Shown here piece by piece: positions 36,408-44,419 of a DNA stretch of 61,552 nt. The translations under genes and the position numbers were made by a program. Positions within the stretch are counted from its first letter, which is position 1, and each line of letters starts with the position of its first letter. This stretch comes from Citromicrobium sp. UBA3494 (GTDB lineage Bacteria; Pseudomonadota; Alphaproteobacteria; Sphingomonadales; Sphingomonadaceae). The notes below the pieces were generated by a model. That model searched no databases. It was not told where the DNA came from and was given only the letters and a program-made list of their open reading frames with translations. The stretch is from the NCBI GenBank assembly GCA_002377695.1, contig DFQH01000009.1, positions 152,366-213,917 of the forward strand, given 5' to 3'.

Positions 36408-37838
36408 ATGTCCGCAGGTCGCGCGTCGCTTTCAATCCTGCTCGCCGGAGCCCTGGTCGCCTGCGGCAGCGATGGAGGCGGTGCGCCGCCGACCGCCGGC
36501 GGCGGAGGCACGCCGACCCCCACGGCCTGTTCGCTTCCCGATCGCAAGGCCTGGGTGCTCGATCAACTGCAGACCTATTATCTGTTTCCCGATCTGCTGG
36601 CGACCAACGTCAATCCGGACAATTACGCCTCGGTGCAAAGCTATATCGATGCGCTCGTCGCCCCTGCGCGCGCTGCGGGCCGCGATCGCGGGTTCACCTA
36701 CATAACCTCGATCCAGGAAGAGCAGGAGCTGATCAATTCCGGCTCCTCGGCAGGGTTCGGTTTCCGTCTCGGATACGACACGGTCAACAACCGCGTCTTC
36801 GTTCTGGAAGCCTTCGAGAATGCGCCCGCCTTCCCGCAGGGTTTCGATCGTGGCACCGAAATCCTTTCGGTCGATAATCAAACGACCGCCAGCCTGCTCG
36901 CCTCGGGCGGCTCTGCGGCCTTCAGCGCCGCTCTCGGGCCGAGCGAGCCCGGCGTGACGCGCAGTTTCACGATCCGGCAGCCCGGCGGCACGCAAAGCAG
37001 CGTGACCGTCACCAAGGCCGAATATTCTCTGGATCCGATTTCCGACCGCTACGGGGCGCAGGTGATCGACAATAACGGAACGTTGGTGGGTTATATCAAC
37101 CTGCGGACCTTCATCGTGGAAAGCGCGGGCCCGCAGCTGCGCACCGCGATCGACGGGTTTCGCCAGCAGGGCGTGACCGAAGTCATCCTCGATTTCCGCT
37201 ACAATGGTGGCGGACTGGTTTCGGTGGCCGAATTGCTCGGCGATCTGCTCGGCGCCGATAAGGCGACAACGGATGCGACTCCTGCCCAGAATCGCAACGT
37301 CTTCAGCCAGACGCTCTTCCGGCAATCGCTTTCGAACAACAACGAGATCAAGTATTTCGAACCGGCCGCCGGGGCCATTCCTGCCACCAGGATCGCGCTG
37401 ATCGGAACCGGCGCCACAGCCTCGGCCAGCGAACTGGTCGGCAATGCCTTCATCCCCTACCTGGGCAACGACACCGCGCTGGTCGGCAGCAATACCTTCG
37501 GCAAACCCTCCGGTCAGATCGCGCGCGATCGCCCCGCATGCGACGATCGGCTGCGCGTTCTCGCCTTTCGCACGGTGAACGCGGCTGGTGGGGGAGACTA
37601 TTATAATGGCCTCGCCGAAGTTTATCCGGTGACCTGCGCGGCTGAGGACGATTACCGCAATCAACTGGGATCGGTGGCAGAAGATTCCACCGCGACCTCG
37701 CTGACGTTCCTGCGCGGCGGGACCTGCACGCCAATCACCGCCAGCGGAACCCAGCGTGCGGCAGGAGGAGGACGCGTCCAGACTCTCGGATCGGATTCGC
37801 CGACCGCAGCGCAGTATCAGATACCGGGCCTGTTCTAG
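36408..37838 (+). CDS. S41 family C-terminal-processing lipoprotein protease
   Basis: A 476-residue lipoprotein with lipobox LVAC (Cys19). An S41 N-terminal helical domain is followed by a PDZ-like domain (about 115-205; GTEILSVDNQTTASLL) and the protease core with VGYINLRTF, DFRYNGGG and GATASASELVGN. The catalytic dyad is probably Ser339 and Lys366. It is probably an envelope protease anchored to a membrane. This lipoprotein S41 group with a Cys/Pro-rich head is common in sphingomonads. Confidence 0.9.
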   Translation: MSAGRASLSILLAGALVACGSDGGGAPPTAGGGGTPTPTACSLPDRKAWVLDQLQTYYLFPDLLATNVNPDNYASVQSYIDALVAPARAAGRDRGFTYITSIQEEQELINSGSSAGFGFRLGYDTVNNRVFVLEAFENAPAFPQGFDRGTEILSVDNQTTASLLASGGSAAFSAALGPSEPGVTRSFTIRQPGGTQSSVTVTKAEYSLDPISDRYGAQVIDNNGTLVGYINLRTFIVESAGPQLRTAIDGFRQQGVTEVILDFRYNGGGLVSVAELLGDLLGADKATTDATPAQNRNVFSQTLFRQSLSNNNEIKYFEPAAGAIPATRIALIGTGATASASELVGNAFIPYLGNDTALVGSNTFGKPSGQIARDRPACDDRLRVLAFRTVNAAGGGDYYNGLAEVYPVTCAAEDDYRNQLGSVAEDSTATSLTFLRGGTCTPITASGTQRAAGGGRVQTLGSDSPTAAQYQIPGLF

Positions 37839-37886
37839 GCACACCGGCGGCCATGCGCCCGGTCCCGGTGCTATGCCCTTCCGGGC

Positions 37887-38267
37887 CTAGCTGGCGCTCG
37901 CTTGCTCGGTTCCCGCAAGGGACAGCGCCGTATCCACCACCCTGCGCGAGCAGGCAGGCTTGGCGATCAGCTGCGCATCGAGCGAAGCCAGCGTGCCTTC
38001 CTGCCGGTTGAGATCGCCGGAATGCAGAATGTAGGGGATCGACCGCCGCTCCAGTTCGCGCGCGACTGGTACGCAGGTTTCTCCGTCGCGCAGGGTCACG
38101 TCCAGTACCGCACACGAGACCCCGTCGCCGGCCTCGATATGGGCCAGGGCTTCCTTTACGTTGGTGGCCGTCAACGGCAGACAATCCTTGTCTTCCGCCG
38201 CAAACTCGAGATCCATCAGGATCAGCGGCTCGTCATCCAGCAGCAGGATACGGCACCCTTCGCTCAC
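37887..38267 (-). CDS. single-domain response regulator (partner of LOV kinase)
   Basis: A 126-residue receiver domain with no output domain. It begins at a GTG overlapping the kinase stop (GTGA). Motifs: the acidic pair in ILLLDDEPLI, the phospho-acceptor Asp in CAVLDVTLRDG, and the conserved Lys in IAKPA. In Erythrobacter and Caulobacter LOV systems single-domain regulators act as phosphate sinks or relay to PhyR-type stress signalling. That role is inferred here. Confidence 0.92.
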   Translation of the reverse strand: MSEGCRILLLDDEPLILMDLEFAAEDKDCLPLTATNVKEALAHIEAGDGVSCAVLDVTLRDGETCVPVARELERRSIPYILHSGDLNRQEGTLASLDAQLIAKPACSRRVVDTALSLAGTEQASAS

Positions 38268-39340
38268 GCTTGCTCTCCCTCGATGGGTACGGTGAGGACG
38301 GCGTGCAGGCCATCGGAGGTCCATTCCCGGTCGATCGTACCGCGCGCAGCGGCAACCATCCGGTCCATGATGACCGCTCCCGGCCCCGTCTCTTCCGGCG
38401 GTCCCTCCGGTTTCGGGCCACCACTTTCAATCCAGGTCAGCACCACCTGCCCGCCATGCCGCTGCCAATCCAGCTTCACCTGCCCATCGCCCTCTTCGGC
38501 CCAAGCACCAAAGCGCGTGGCATTGCCTGCCAGTTCGTGCAGCACAAGCCCGATCAGCGACATGGCCGAAAACGGTACTTGTACGCCATTGCCCAGGAAC
38601 TTCAGCCTTTCGCCCACCGCGTAGGGCTCCAGGATCGCCTTTACCGCCGGTCCAAGTTCGATCACCCCGACAGACGCTTCGTCCAGCGTCGTCTCATAGG
38701 CGCGGCCAAGGGCATGAATGCGGCTGTTGATCTCGCCCGTCGCATCCTCGATGCCGCGCACCCGGCCCACCACGTTCACGATCCCGGAAATCACGGCGAA
38801 CATGTTCTTCATCCGGTGCGAAAGTTCGCGCGCCATTTCACGCGCATGGCGTTCTTCCGCGCGCGCTGCACGTACATCGGACACATCCCACTGGCTGCCG
38901 AAGAAGTAGATCAGCTTGCCCTTGGAATCGTAGATCGGGCCAAGGTGGAGCGCATTCCAGAACGGCGTACCGTCCTTGCGATAATTCAGCAGCTCGATGA
39001 CCAGGACGTCTTCGTTTTCGATGGCCTCGCGCACCCGGGCGACTGCATCGCGATCCGTCTTCGCGCCTTGCAGGAACCGGCAATTGCGGCCGAGGATTTC
39101 CTCTTCCTCGTACCCGGTAAGCCGGCGAAAGGCGCGGTTCGCAAAGACGATCGGCTGATCGGGCTGATGGGGATCGCTCAGGCACACCGCCATGCGGGTC
39201 TGCGCCATCGCCTGCTCGAAGAGCACGCCGGAACTGTCGGAGAAGCGATCCTCCTGTCCGACTTCCTTCATGTCGCGGCGCGGGCGCGCCTGCGGATCGC
39301 TGGTGCTGGCCTGGCTGGGCACCTCAGGATAGTCGGCCAT
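38264..39340 (-). CDS. LOV-domain blue-light HWE histidine kinase
   Basis: A 358-residue kinase. Residues about 40-155 form a LOV/PAS domain with the flavin-adduct motif GRNCRFLQG (Cys87), VFANRAFRRLTGY upstream and the ELLNYRKDG and FFGSQWDVSD strands downstream. The kinase core follows: His175 in ELSHRMKNMFAVI, then LVLHELAGNATRFGAW and LTWIESGGP (W-x-E), which mark the HWE family. It closely resembles the short soluble LOV kinases of Erythrobacter litoralis. A perfect EcfG-type promoter lies upstream. Confidence 0.94.
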   Translation of the reverse strand: MADYPEVPSQASTSDPQARPRRDMKEVGQEDRFSDSSGVLFEQAMAQTRMAVCLSDPHQPDQPIVFANRAFRRLTGYEEEEILGRNCRFLQGAKTDRDAVARVREAIENEDVLVIELLNYRKDGTPFWNALHLGPIYDSKGKLIYFFGSQWDVSDVRAARAEERHAREMARELSHRMKNMFAVISGIVNVVGRVRGIEDATGEINSRIHALGRAYETTLDEASVGVIELGPAVKAILEPYAVGERLKFLGNGVQVPFSAMSLIGLVLHELAGNATRFGAWAEEGDGQVKLDWQRHGGQVVLTWIESGGPKPEGPPEETGPGAVIMDRMVAAARGTIDREWTSDGLHAVLTVPIEGEQA

Positions 39341-39396
39341 AGAAATCCAGTTGATTCAGCCGTATTTCGGCGGGTGGAATGAGCATGAACTTGCTG

Positions 39397-39421
39397 AACG
39401 ACGGTGCGCCCCAGCCGTTCC
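39397..39421 (-). promoter_or_regulatory. EcfG-type stress promoter of the LOV kinase
   Basis: On the minus strand GGAAC (39421-39417), a 16-base spacer and CGTT (39400-39397), 56 bp before the kinase ATG. It matches the alphaproteobacterial general stress promoter exactly. Confidence 0.75.
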
Positions 39422-39497
39422 ACGCAGCCTGCATAAACGCGCCAGATTGAAACAAATCCAGCATCGGACGCGTTTCGAAACTTGAAGGGAGAGGACC

Positions 39498-39842
39498 ATG
39501 GCCGAACGCGAGTACAGAACCTTCGCCGAATTCTGGCCCTTCTACCTGCGCGAGCATAGTCGGCCCGCCACCCGCACGCTCCACTATATCGGTACTGCGC
39601 TGGTGATCGCGCTGGCGATCGTTGCCGTGGCCACGGGCACATGGTGGCTGTTGGTGGCGCTGCCGGTTGCCGGGTATTTCTTCGCCTGGATCGCGCATTT
39701 CAGGGTGGAGCGCAATCGCCCCGCGACCTTCACCTATCCGCTCTGGAGCCTGGCAGCCGATTTCCGCATGTTCTTCCTGTGGCTCGGCGGTCGGCTCGGC
39801 CCCGAGCTCGACCGCGCAGGCGTCGCCCGCAAGAAGCGCTAG
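39498..39842 (+). CDS. DUF962/Mpo1-like membrane protein
   Basis: A 114-residue protein with two membrane helices and the DUF962 signatures [20 protein letters not shown] and [20 protein letters not shown]. Yeast Mpo1 of this family is an iron-dependent dioxygenase acting on 2-hydroxy fatty acids; the histidines of YLREHS, LHYIG and WIAHF are kept. GGGAGAGGA precedes the ATG. Sphingolipid-producing sphingomonads make a 2-hydroxy-acyl role plausible. Confidence 0.9.
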   Translation: MAEREYRTFAEFWPFYLREHSRPATRTLHYIGTALVIALAIVAVATGTWWLLVALPVAGYFFAWIAHFRVERNRPATFTYPLWSLAADFRMFFLWLGGRLGPELDRAGVARKKR

Positions 39843-39851
39843 GCTTTATCG

Positions 39852-40277
39852 TCAGGGCTCTCCCGGCCCCTCGAACGGCTGTGCATCCGTCCAGGCGCAA
39901 CCCCGGCGCATGTCTTCGCCGATCCGCAGGGTCACCGTGTAGGGATAGGTCCGGTCGCTCATGGCATCGGAGCAGGCGCCAGGGGTGACGGTCATGTCGA
40001 AAGGCGCACCATCGAGGCGGCCCGACAAGCCCAGCCCGCCCTGCCCCGTGAAGCGCTCGACAGGGAAGGTCGTGCCCTCGATATTCTCAGGCGTCTCGTA
40101 GGTCAGCTGCGTGCCGGTGGTCGATCCGCCCCAGAAGGGTTCCGTGCCCAGGAAGTGGATCGTCTCCTCCGGGCCGATGCCAGTGAAGCCTTCGGGCGAG
40201 TTGCCGGGCGCGTTCGCGCCGTTTTCCGTCTGGCAGGCGACGAGCAGCAGGGAGGTGGCGATCAGCAGCAGGCGCAT
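39852..40277 (-). CDS. COG3650-type lipoprotein
   Basis: A 141-residue lipoprotein with lipobox LVAC (Cys15). The pattern HFLGTEPFWGGSTTGTQLTY, LSGRLDGAPFDMTVTPGAC and DAMSDRTYPYTVTLRIG matches the COG3650 family of predicted membrane lipoproteins. Two cysteines (GACSD, RGCAW) may pair. Convergent with the DUF962 gene; function unknown. Confidence 0.85.
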   Translation of the reverse strand: MRLLLIATSLLLVACQTENGANAPGNSPEGFTGIGPEETIHFLGTEPFWGGSTTGTQLTYETPENIEGTTFPVERFTGQGGLGLSGRLDGAPFDMTVTPGACSDAMSDRTYPYTVTLRIGEDMRRGCAWTDAQPFEGPGEP

Positions 40278-40379
40278 GGCAGGGTCTCTCCGGCAGAATC
40301 TCGGGGCTAGGCGTTTGCATTGCGTTCACTATCGTGTCGCGCGGCGCAGCGGAAGTGGGCCGACACTCGGGACCTTCGG

Positions 40380-40405
40380 GGAACGCCAGGCGCGCGGTGT
40401 CGGTT
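40380..40405 (+). promoter_or_regulatory. possible EcfG-type promoter, one mismatch
   Basis: GGAAC (40380-40384), a 17-base spacer and GGTT (40402-40405), 38 bp before the next ATG. The GTT part of the -10 is kept, the first base differs from CGTT. Confidence 0.4.
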
Positions 40406-40443
40406 GGGTCCACGAAGGCAATTCATTGTGGGAGTCCAAGAAC

Positions 40444-40938
40444 ATGCGCGTCCTGCCCTATTTCGCGGGTATCGCCGTGATCGTTGCAATCGGTGGCGCG
40501 GTCGCAGGCGCCGCAATCGACACGACCCCGCGCGAGATCTTCGATTCATCGCATTTGCCCACCCCCAGCAGCGATATCGACATGACGAGCGGCAAGCGGG
40601 CGCTGACCGCCAACCACTACCCCCTCGAAACCGACGGCGAGACCTACGACGTGGCCGAGCTGCGCGAACGCGGGCTCTACCGCCAGAAGCGCTACGCCGA
40701 CGCGTTCGAGACCTACGAACCTGCGACGCAAGCCGAGGATTTCGACTTTGGCGCAGCACAGGCCGACCAGCAGCGCTGGGAAGCCGAGCAGCGGAGCGGA
40801 GGCACCCGGACGCGGGTCGTGACCACGACATCCGCGCAGCGCCCGCTTCAGCTCAACCGCCCGGCGGAGGTCTCCGAAGCCAAGGTCCGCTATGTCTCCC
40901 GCCCGGTCGTTCAGGACACCAGTGGCGCGGGTCACTGA
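40444..40938 (+). CDS. hypothetical protein with N-terminal membrane segment
   Basis: A 164-residue protein from the ATG at 40444 with a hydrophobic N terminus (YFAGIAVIVAIGGAVAGAAI) acting as a signal or membrane anchor. The rest is hydrophilic, rich in Glu, Arg and Thr, with a TTSAQRPLQLNRPAEV stretch near the end and no recognised domain. A strong palindromic terminator follows. A near-consensus EcfG promoter lies upstream. Confidence 0.65.
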   Translation: MRVLPYFAGIAVIVAIGGAVAGAAIDTTPREIFDSSHLPTPSSDIDMTSGKRALTANHYPLETDGETYDVAELRERGLYRQKRYADAFETYEPATQAEDFDFGAAQADQQRWEAEQRSGGTRTRVVTTTSAQRPLQLNRPAEVSEAKVRYVSRPVVQDTSGAGH

Positions 40939-40988
40939 ACCGCCGCAAGTCACGTCCCTTTGCGGGAAACATGAGCACGGCGCACACG

Positions 40989-41016
40989 AAAAGGGCTCCC
41001 GTACGGGAGCCCTTTT
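40989..41016. terminator. bidirectional terminator, 28-bp perfect palindrome
   Basis: AAAAGGGCTCCC-GTAC-GGGAGCCCTTTT. A-tract and T-tract flank the stem on both strands, so it can stop the plus-strand gene at 40444 and the minus-strand fasciclin gene. Confidence 0.92.
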
Positions 41017-41037
41017 GCATTGGTATGGCGGCGTGCC

Positions 41038-41619
41038 TTATTCGGGCATCAGCACCGTATCGATCACGTGGATGACACCGTTCGAGGCGTCGATGTCGGT
41101 CTGCGTCACGGTTGCGGTGTTGCCGGCCGCATCGCGCAGGACGACATTGCCGCCTTCCATCATCGCGGTCAGTTCGGCGCCATTTACGGTGGTCAGCGTG
41201 TAGCCTTCCTCACCCGCGCCTTCGATCGCCGCGGTCAGCGCGCCGGCCATCGTTTCGCCCTCGATCACGTGGTAGGTCAGGATCGAGCCGAGCTGGTCGG
41301 TATCTTCGGTGGTCAGCGTTTCCAGCGTACCGTCGGGCAGCGCATCGAACGCGGCATTGGTCGGCGCGAAGACGGTGTAGGTGCCACCCGAGAGCGTTTC
41401 GCCCAGATCGGCGGCGGTCACGGCTTCGACCAGCGTCGAGAAATCGGGATTGTTCTGCGCGACTTCGACGATCGTGCCGGCCGCGGTGTCGTCAACGGCC
41501 ATCTGATCGGCCGTCATGTCGTCCGCCATCGCGGTATCGTCTGCGGTGGTGTCCGTTTCCGCACAGGCCGCAAGCGAGAGAGCTGCGGCAGAGGCGAGCA
41601 TAATGCTTAGCTTTTTCAT
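41038..41619 (-). CDS. fasciclin-domain lipoprotein
   Basis: A 193-residue protein from the ATG at 41619: a lipoprotein signal (SLAAC, Cys19), an acidic Asp/Thr/Met linker, and one FAS1 domain with the H1 and H2 motifs (GTYTVFAPTNAAFDALP and GVIHVIDTVLMP). Such surface proteins act in adhesion or stress tolerance. A weak EcfG-like element (GGAAC, spacer 16, CATT) lies upstream on minus at 41722-41698. Confidence 0.92.
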   Translation of the reverse strand: MKKLSIMLASAAALSLAACAETDTTADDTAMADDMTADQMAVDDTAAGTIVEVAQNNPDFSTLVEAVTAADLGETLSGGTYTVFAPTNAAFDALPDGTLETLTTEDTDQLGSILTYHVIEGETMAGALTAAIEGAGEEGYTLTTVNGAELTAMMEGGNVVLRDAAGNTATVTQTDIDASNGVIHVIDTVLMPE

Positions 41620-41992
41620 GGGTTTGTCATCCTCGGGGTCGTTTGGGGGGGCTTTGGGTTCGCGGCGCAACAGGATAGTCGCGCCGTCTACCCAACCAAT
41701 GGATCGGGCCAAACGATGTTCCGATAATGGCGACAACATGGCACTAAAGGAGGTAGTCGGGACCGCGTTCAGGCGGACCCACGTGGAATGCTGCATCCCA
41801 CGGGCCACGCCAAATGCGAAGGCCCCCGCCTGACACACCTGACACAGTGTTCAGGACGCGAAAAGTGCCTCGGATGCGCCAGGCCTATCGCGCGGGATTC
41901 TCCATGGGATCCGGGATAGCTGGCAGCGCAATCATCGGGGACGATAAGCCACCAGAAGGCCGGTGTAGGAAAGGCTTTTCAGGCAGGCTCCC
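41620..41992. other. 373-bp gap between fasciclin and a small gene
   Basis: No convincing gene. It holds the weak EcfG-like element at 41698-41722 and the second copy of the 27-bp repeat. The rest shows nothing recognised. Confidence 0.5.
41824..41855. repeat. dispersed 27-bp repeat, copy 2
   Basis: CCCCGCCTGACACACCTG followed by ACACAGTGT and TCAGG; the reverse complement of 20446-20477. Both copies lie outside genes. Confidence 0.7.
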
Positions 41993-42202
41993 TCAGGCAG
42001 CCTCGTCGCTGGTGGCAGCTTCCGCCTTGTCGCGCACGATCTTGGCGCGTTCCTCGGCCACCCCGCGCGCGTGTTCGGCGAGCCCCCGCCAGGTCTTCTC
42101 GGCCCGCAATTCGCGTTCGCGCACCATGTCGAGCTTGGCGGCGCTGGCGGCAGCGGCGGCTTCGTCCGCGCGCTGGCAGTAGAATTCGTAGCTCTGGGCC
42201 AT
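41993..42202 (-). CDS. small helical conserved hypothetical protein
   Basis: A 69-residue protein from the ATG at 42202, beginning MAQSYEFYCQRADEAAAAA and continuing as a charged, Ala/Glu/Arg-rich helix (RELRAEKTWRGLAEHARG). The look is of a single amphipathic or coiled helix. The family name is not recognised. It follows the cold shock gene on the same strand, after that gene's terminator. Confidence 0.7.
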   Translation of the reverse strand: MAQSYEFYCQRADEAAAAASAAKLDMVRERELRAEKTWRGLAEHARGVAEERAKIVRDKAEAATSDEAA

Positions 42203-42241
42203 GGGCTGTCTTCCGTGCTGGAGGGGGGAGTGTCGGGAAAA

Positions 42242-42276
42242 TAAAAAGGGCGCCGCATCCGATCGATGCGACGCCC
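42242..42276 (-). terminator. terminator of the cold shock gene
   Basis: On minus: GGGCG-T-CGCATC/GATGCG-G-CGCCC stem followed by five T (42247-42243), 12 bp after the stop codon. Confidence 0.85.
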
Positions 42277-42287
42277 CTCGAAAACGA

Positions 42288-42500
42288 TCAGTCGGCGGCG
42301 GAAAGGTTGACCGCGCTTTCCTTGCCATTGCGGCCCTGCTCGACTTCGTAGTTGAGCCGCTGTTCCTTATCCAGCGTCTGCATGCCCGCCGCCTGCACGG
42401 CGGTGATGTGCACGAAGCTGTCGGGCGAGCCATCGTCGGGCTGGATGAAGCCGTAGCCCTTGTCGGCGTTGAAGAATTTTACGGTGCCAGTCTTGGCCAT
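42288..42500 (-). CDS. cold shock protein
   Basis: A 70-residue CSD protein: GTVKFFNADKGYGFIQPDDG carries RNP1 and DSFVHITAVQAAG RNP2, the RNA-binding motifs of the OB fold. It acts as an RNA chaperone. The ATG at 42500 is preceded by AAGGA; a longer frame starts at 42536. The 5' region is over 300 bp long up to the next, divergent gene, leaving room for a long thermosensitive leader. Confidence 0.95.
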   Translation of the reverse strand: MAKTGTVKFFNADKGYGFIQPDDGSPDSFVHITAVQAAGMQTLDKEQRLNYEVEQGRNGKESAVNLSAAD

Positions 42501-42819
42501 GTGATGTTCCTTTCGAGAACGTAGGATTGCCCGCAAGGCAGAATGCCCCCTGGGTCGTGCATCAGGTCGTCCGAAGAAAGGAAAACGTCGTCTGGTTTAC
42601 GCCGGGGCCGGTTCTGAGCTGGTGGCTCTTGTGGCAAGCGGCGAGGCAAATTCCGAAGTCCGTCGCAAATTTCGACGTCAGCCCGGGCTCTTTAGCATGC
42701 CTTGGCCCGATCACCTAACGATGGATTTTCGCCCCGCCGGTTTCTTACCGCTCTGCGTAACATTTGTCAGGAACGCACGGGCGCGCGGCTCATTCTGTCG
42801 CTTTCAAGAGGAGAAACCA
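42501..42819. other. 319-bp divergent promoter region
   Basis: Between the cold shock gene (minus) and the PRC-barrel-like lipoprotein gene (plus). Contains GGAAC at 42770 with CATT 16 bases on (weak EcfG-like). No convincing gene was seen. Confidence 0.5.
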
Positions 42820-43260
42820 ATGCAATTTTCGAAGTTCGTCGTCCTTCCGCTGGCCGCTCTGGCGATCACCGCCTGCGAATCGCAGGCCGAGCAGGAAGCC
42901 GACATGGCCGAGGACCAGATGGAGATGCAGGCCGAACAGAGCGCAGCCGAAGCTGGCAACGAAGAAGCGGCCCTCGGCATGACCGAAGCGCAGCTGATCG
43001 ATGCCGACCTCGTGGATGCCGACGGCAACGATCTGGGCGATATCGAGCAGGTCCGCCGCAACGCAATGGGCACGGTCGAAGGTCTGGTCGTCGAACTCGA
43101 AGGCACCGAACGCTACGTCCTCGTCCCGATGAACGATCTGGTCGCGCGTCCCGAAACCGATGACGACGACGACATGGATCGGGACATGGACGTCCAGACC
43201 ACCCAGAGCGCGCAGCAGCTGGCGGACCTTCCCGACGCGGAAATGCCCGCGGCAATGTAA
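42820..43260 (+). CDS. lipoprotein with PRC-barrel-like segment
   Basis: A 146-residue protein: a signal with lipobox (AITAC, Cys19), an acidic Met/Glu/Gln linker, then IDADLVDADGNDLGDIEQVR and GLVVELEGTERYVLVPMNDL, which read like a PRC-barrel. The tail is acidic. AAGAGGAG precedes the ATG at 42820. PRC-barrel proteins of this kind are common in alphaproteobacterial stress regulons. Confidence 0.75.
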   Translation: MQFSKFVVLPLAALAITACESQAEQEADMAEDQMEMQAEQSAAEAGNEEAALGMTEAQLIDADLVDADGNDLGDIEQVRRNAMGTVEGLVVELEGTERYVLVPMNDLVARPETDDDDDMDRDMDVQTTQSAQQLADLPDAEMPAAM

Positions 43261-43287
43261 TCCGCGCAGCCGACGCTGGCTGAACAG

Positions 43288-43322
43288 ACCCGCTCCGGCC
43301 CATCGGCCGGGGCGGGTTTTTT
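43288..43322 (+). terminator. rho-independent terminator
   Basis: ACCCGC-TCCGGCC stem paired with GGCCGG-GGCGGGT around CATC, then six T, 28 bp after the PRC-like gene. Confidence 0.9.
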
Positions 43323-43465
43323 CATGCCGCGCGCCGTGCTCACCTATGGCGAGGCGGCAGGCCGGCCTCGTCCGGCAATTGCGGCAATGTCCGAATTGAT
43401 GCGGGGTTTCGCCCGGAACGCGCGTATGATGGTCGCCGGGGCATACCGCCCCTACTGGAACCGAT

Positions 43466-43597
43466 ATGGCCAAGGGCCAAGCCAAGAAGAGCCGCGAAGC
43501 ACGCAAGCCCAAGAAGGAAAAGGTGAAGACCAACGCCTCCCAGCCCAGCACCAAGCCCGGTAGCATCAAGGGGCTGGAAAATATGAAGAACGGGTAG
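43466..43597 (+). CDS. 43-residue strongly basic small protein
   Basis: Begins MAKGQAKKSREARKPKKEKV, continues with TNASQPSTKPGSIKG and ends LENMKNG. The composition (Lys, Gln, Arg, Ser) suggests an unfolded nucleic-acid-binding protein. Very short lysine-rich proteins of this kind occur in sphingomonads; function unknown. The reading frame is closed by TAG, 33 bp before the next ATG. Confidence 0.55.
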   Translation: MAKGQAKKSREARKPKKEKVKTNASQPSTKPGSIKGLENMKNG

Positions 43598-43630
43598 AGA
43601 CTGCCATTGGCGCTCGCTAGGGCGGGCGCC

Positions 43631-44113
43631 ATGGACACTTCCGCCGCGCCCGCGAGAGCACCCGTCACCATCCTGGTCGATGCCGATGCCTGCCCGGTCA
43701 AGGACGAGATCTATCGCGTGGCGCAGCGCCACCGCGCGCATGTCCGCGTGGTCAGCAACAGCCCCTTCCGCGTTCCGGTGAGCGAACGGGTGAAGCGTGT
43801 GGTGGTGAGCGACGGGTTCGATGCCGCCGACGACTGGATCGCGGAGCACGCATCGCCCCGCACCATCGTGATCACCGCCGACATCCTGCTGGCGCAGCGC
43901 TGTATCGAGGCGGGCGCGACCGTCCTGAAACACGACGGGCGCGAGTATGACGCCGCGAGCATCGGCGGCGCAGTGGCGACGCGCGCGATCATGGCGGACC
44001 TGCGCGCCGGGATGGACGGCATGACTGGCGGCCCGCCACCGTTCGGCAAGGCGGACCGCTCCAACTTCCTGCAATCGCTCGACCGGGTGCTGGTGAAGCT
44101 TTCGCGCGGCTGA
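43631..44113 (+). CDS. YaiI/YqxD family (DUF188) protein
   Basis: A 160-residue protein of the DUF188 family, related to PIN-like nucleases: ILVDADACPVKDEIYRVA, VVVSDGFDAADDWIAEH and VITADILLAQRCIEAGATVL carry the conserved acidic residues. The C terminus has GGPPPFGKADRSNFLQSLD. Biochemical role unknown. The ATG at 43631 matches family length; an upstream TTG at 43607 is less likely. Confidence 0.92.
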   Translation: MDTSAAPARAPVTILVDADACPVKDEIYRVAQRHRAHVRVVSNSPFRVPVSERVKRVVVSDGFDAADDWIAEHASPRTIVITADILLAQRCIEAGATVLKHDGREYDAASIGGAVATRAIMADLRAGMDGMTGGPPPFGKADRSNFLQSLDRVLVKLSRG

Positions 44114-44128
44114 CCGCGACGGCTGGCC

Positions 44129-44419
44129 TCAGCGCGAAAGGCGCCTGCGATTGGCGCGCACCGGCTTGCCGTAATGCGCCAGCGCGCGGCCGGTGGTTTC
44201 CTCGGCCGACTGGTCGAAACCGCCCGCCATCAGCGCGGGCCACAGCGTCATCGCGGCGGTAAGCTTCTCGGTCACCATCCGCTCCGCCTCCCGCTCGGCC
44301 AGCTTGCCGCCCGCCATTATGCGGATCGAGCGCAGCCAGATGACCATGCCCATCTCGGCACCGAGCATCCAGCTTTCGACCGCGAGTTCGGGCCAGGTCT
44401 TGGGGGTGGGCTTGGTCAT
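44129..44419 (-). CDS. small conserved hypothetical protein
   Basis: A 96-residue helical protein: TWPELAVESWMLGAEMGMVI, then LRSIRIMAGGKLAEREAERM and a basic end RANRRRLSR. The two-helix, Ala/Met-rich look recalls phasin-like or polyhydroxyalkanoate-associated proteins, but no firm assignment is possible. Convergent with the DUF188 gene (15-bp gap). Confidence 0.65.
   Translation of the reverse strand: MTKPTPKTWPELAVESWMLGAEMGMVIWLRSIRIMAGGKLAEREAERMVTEKLTAAMTLWPALMAGGFDQSAEETTGRALAHYGKPVRANRRRLSR

Noticed and set aside
41698..42794. GGAAC-N16-CATT elements before the fasciclin and PRC-like lipoprotein genes as EcfG promoters
   Set aside because: The -10 lacks the GTT of the consensus; left as weak hints rather than features.
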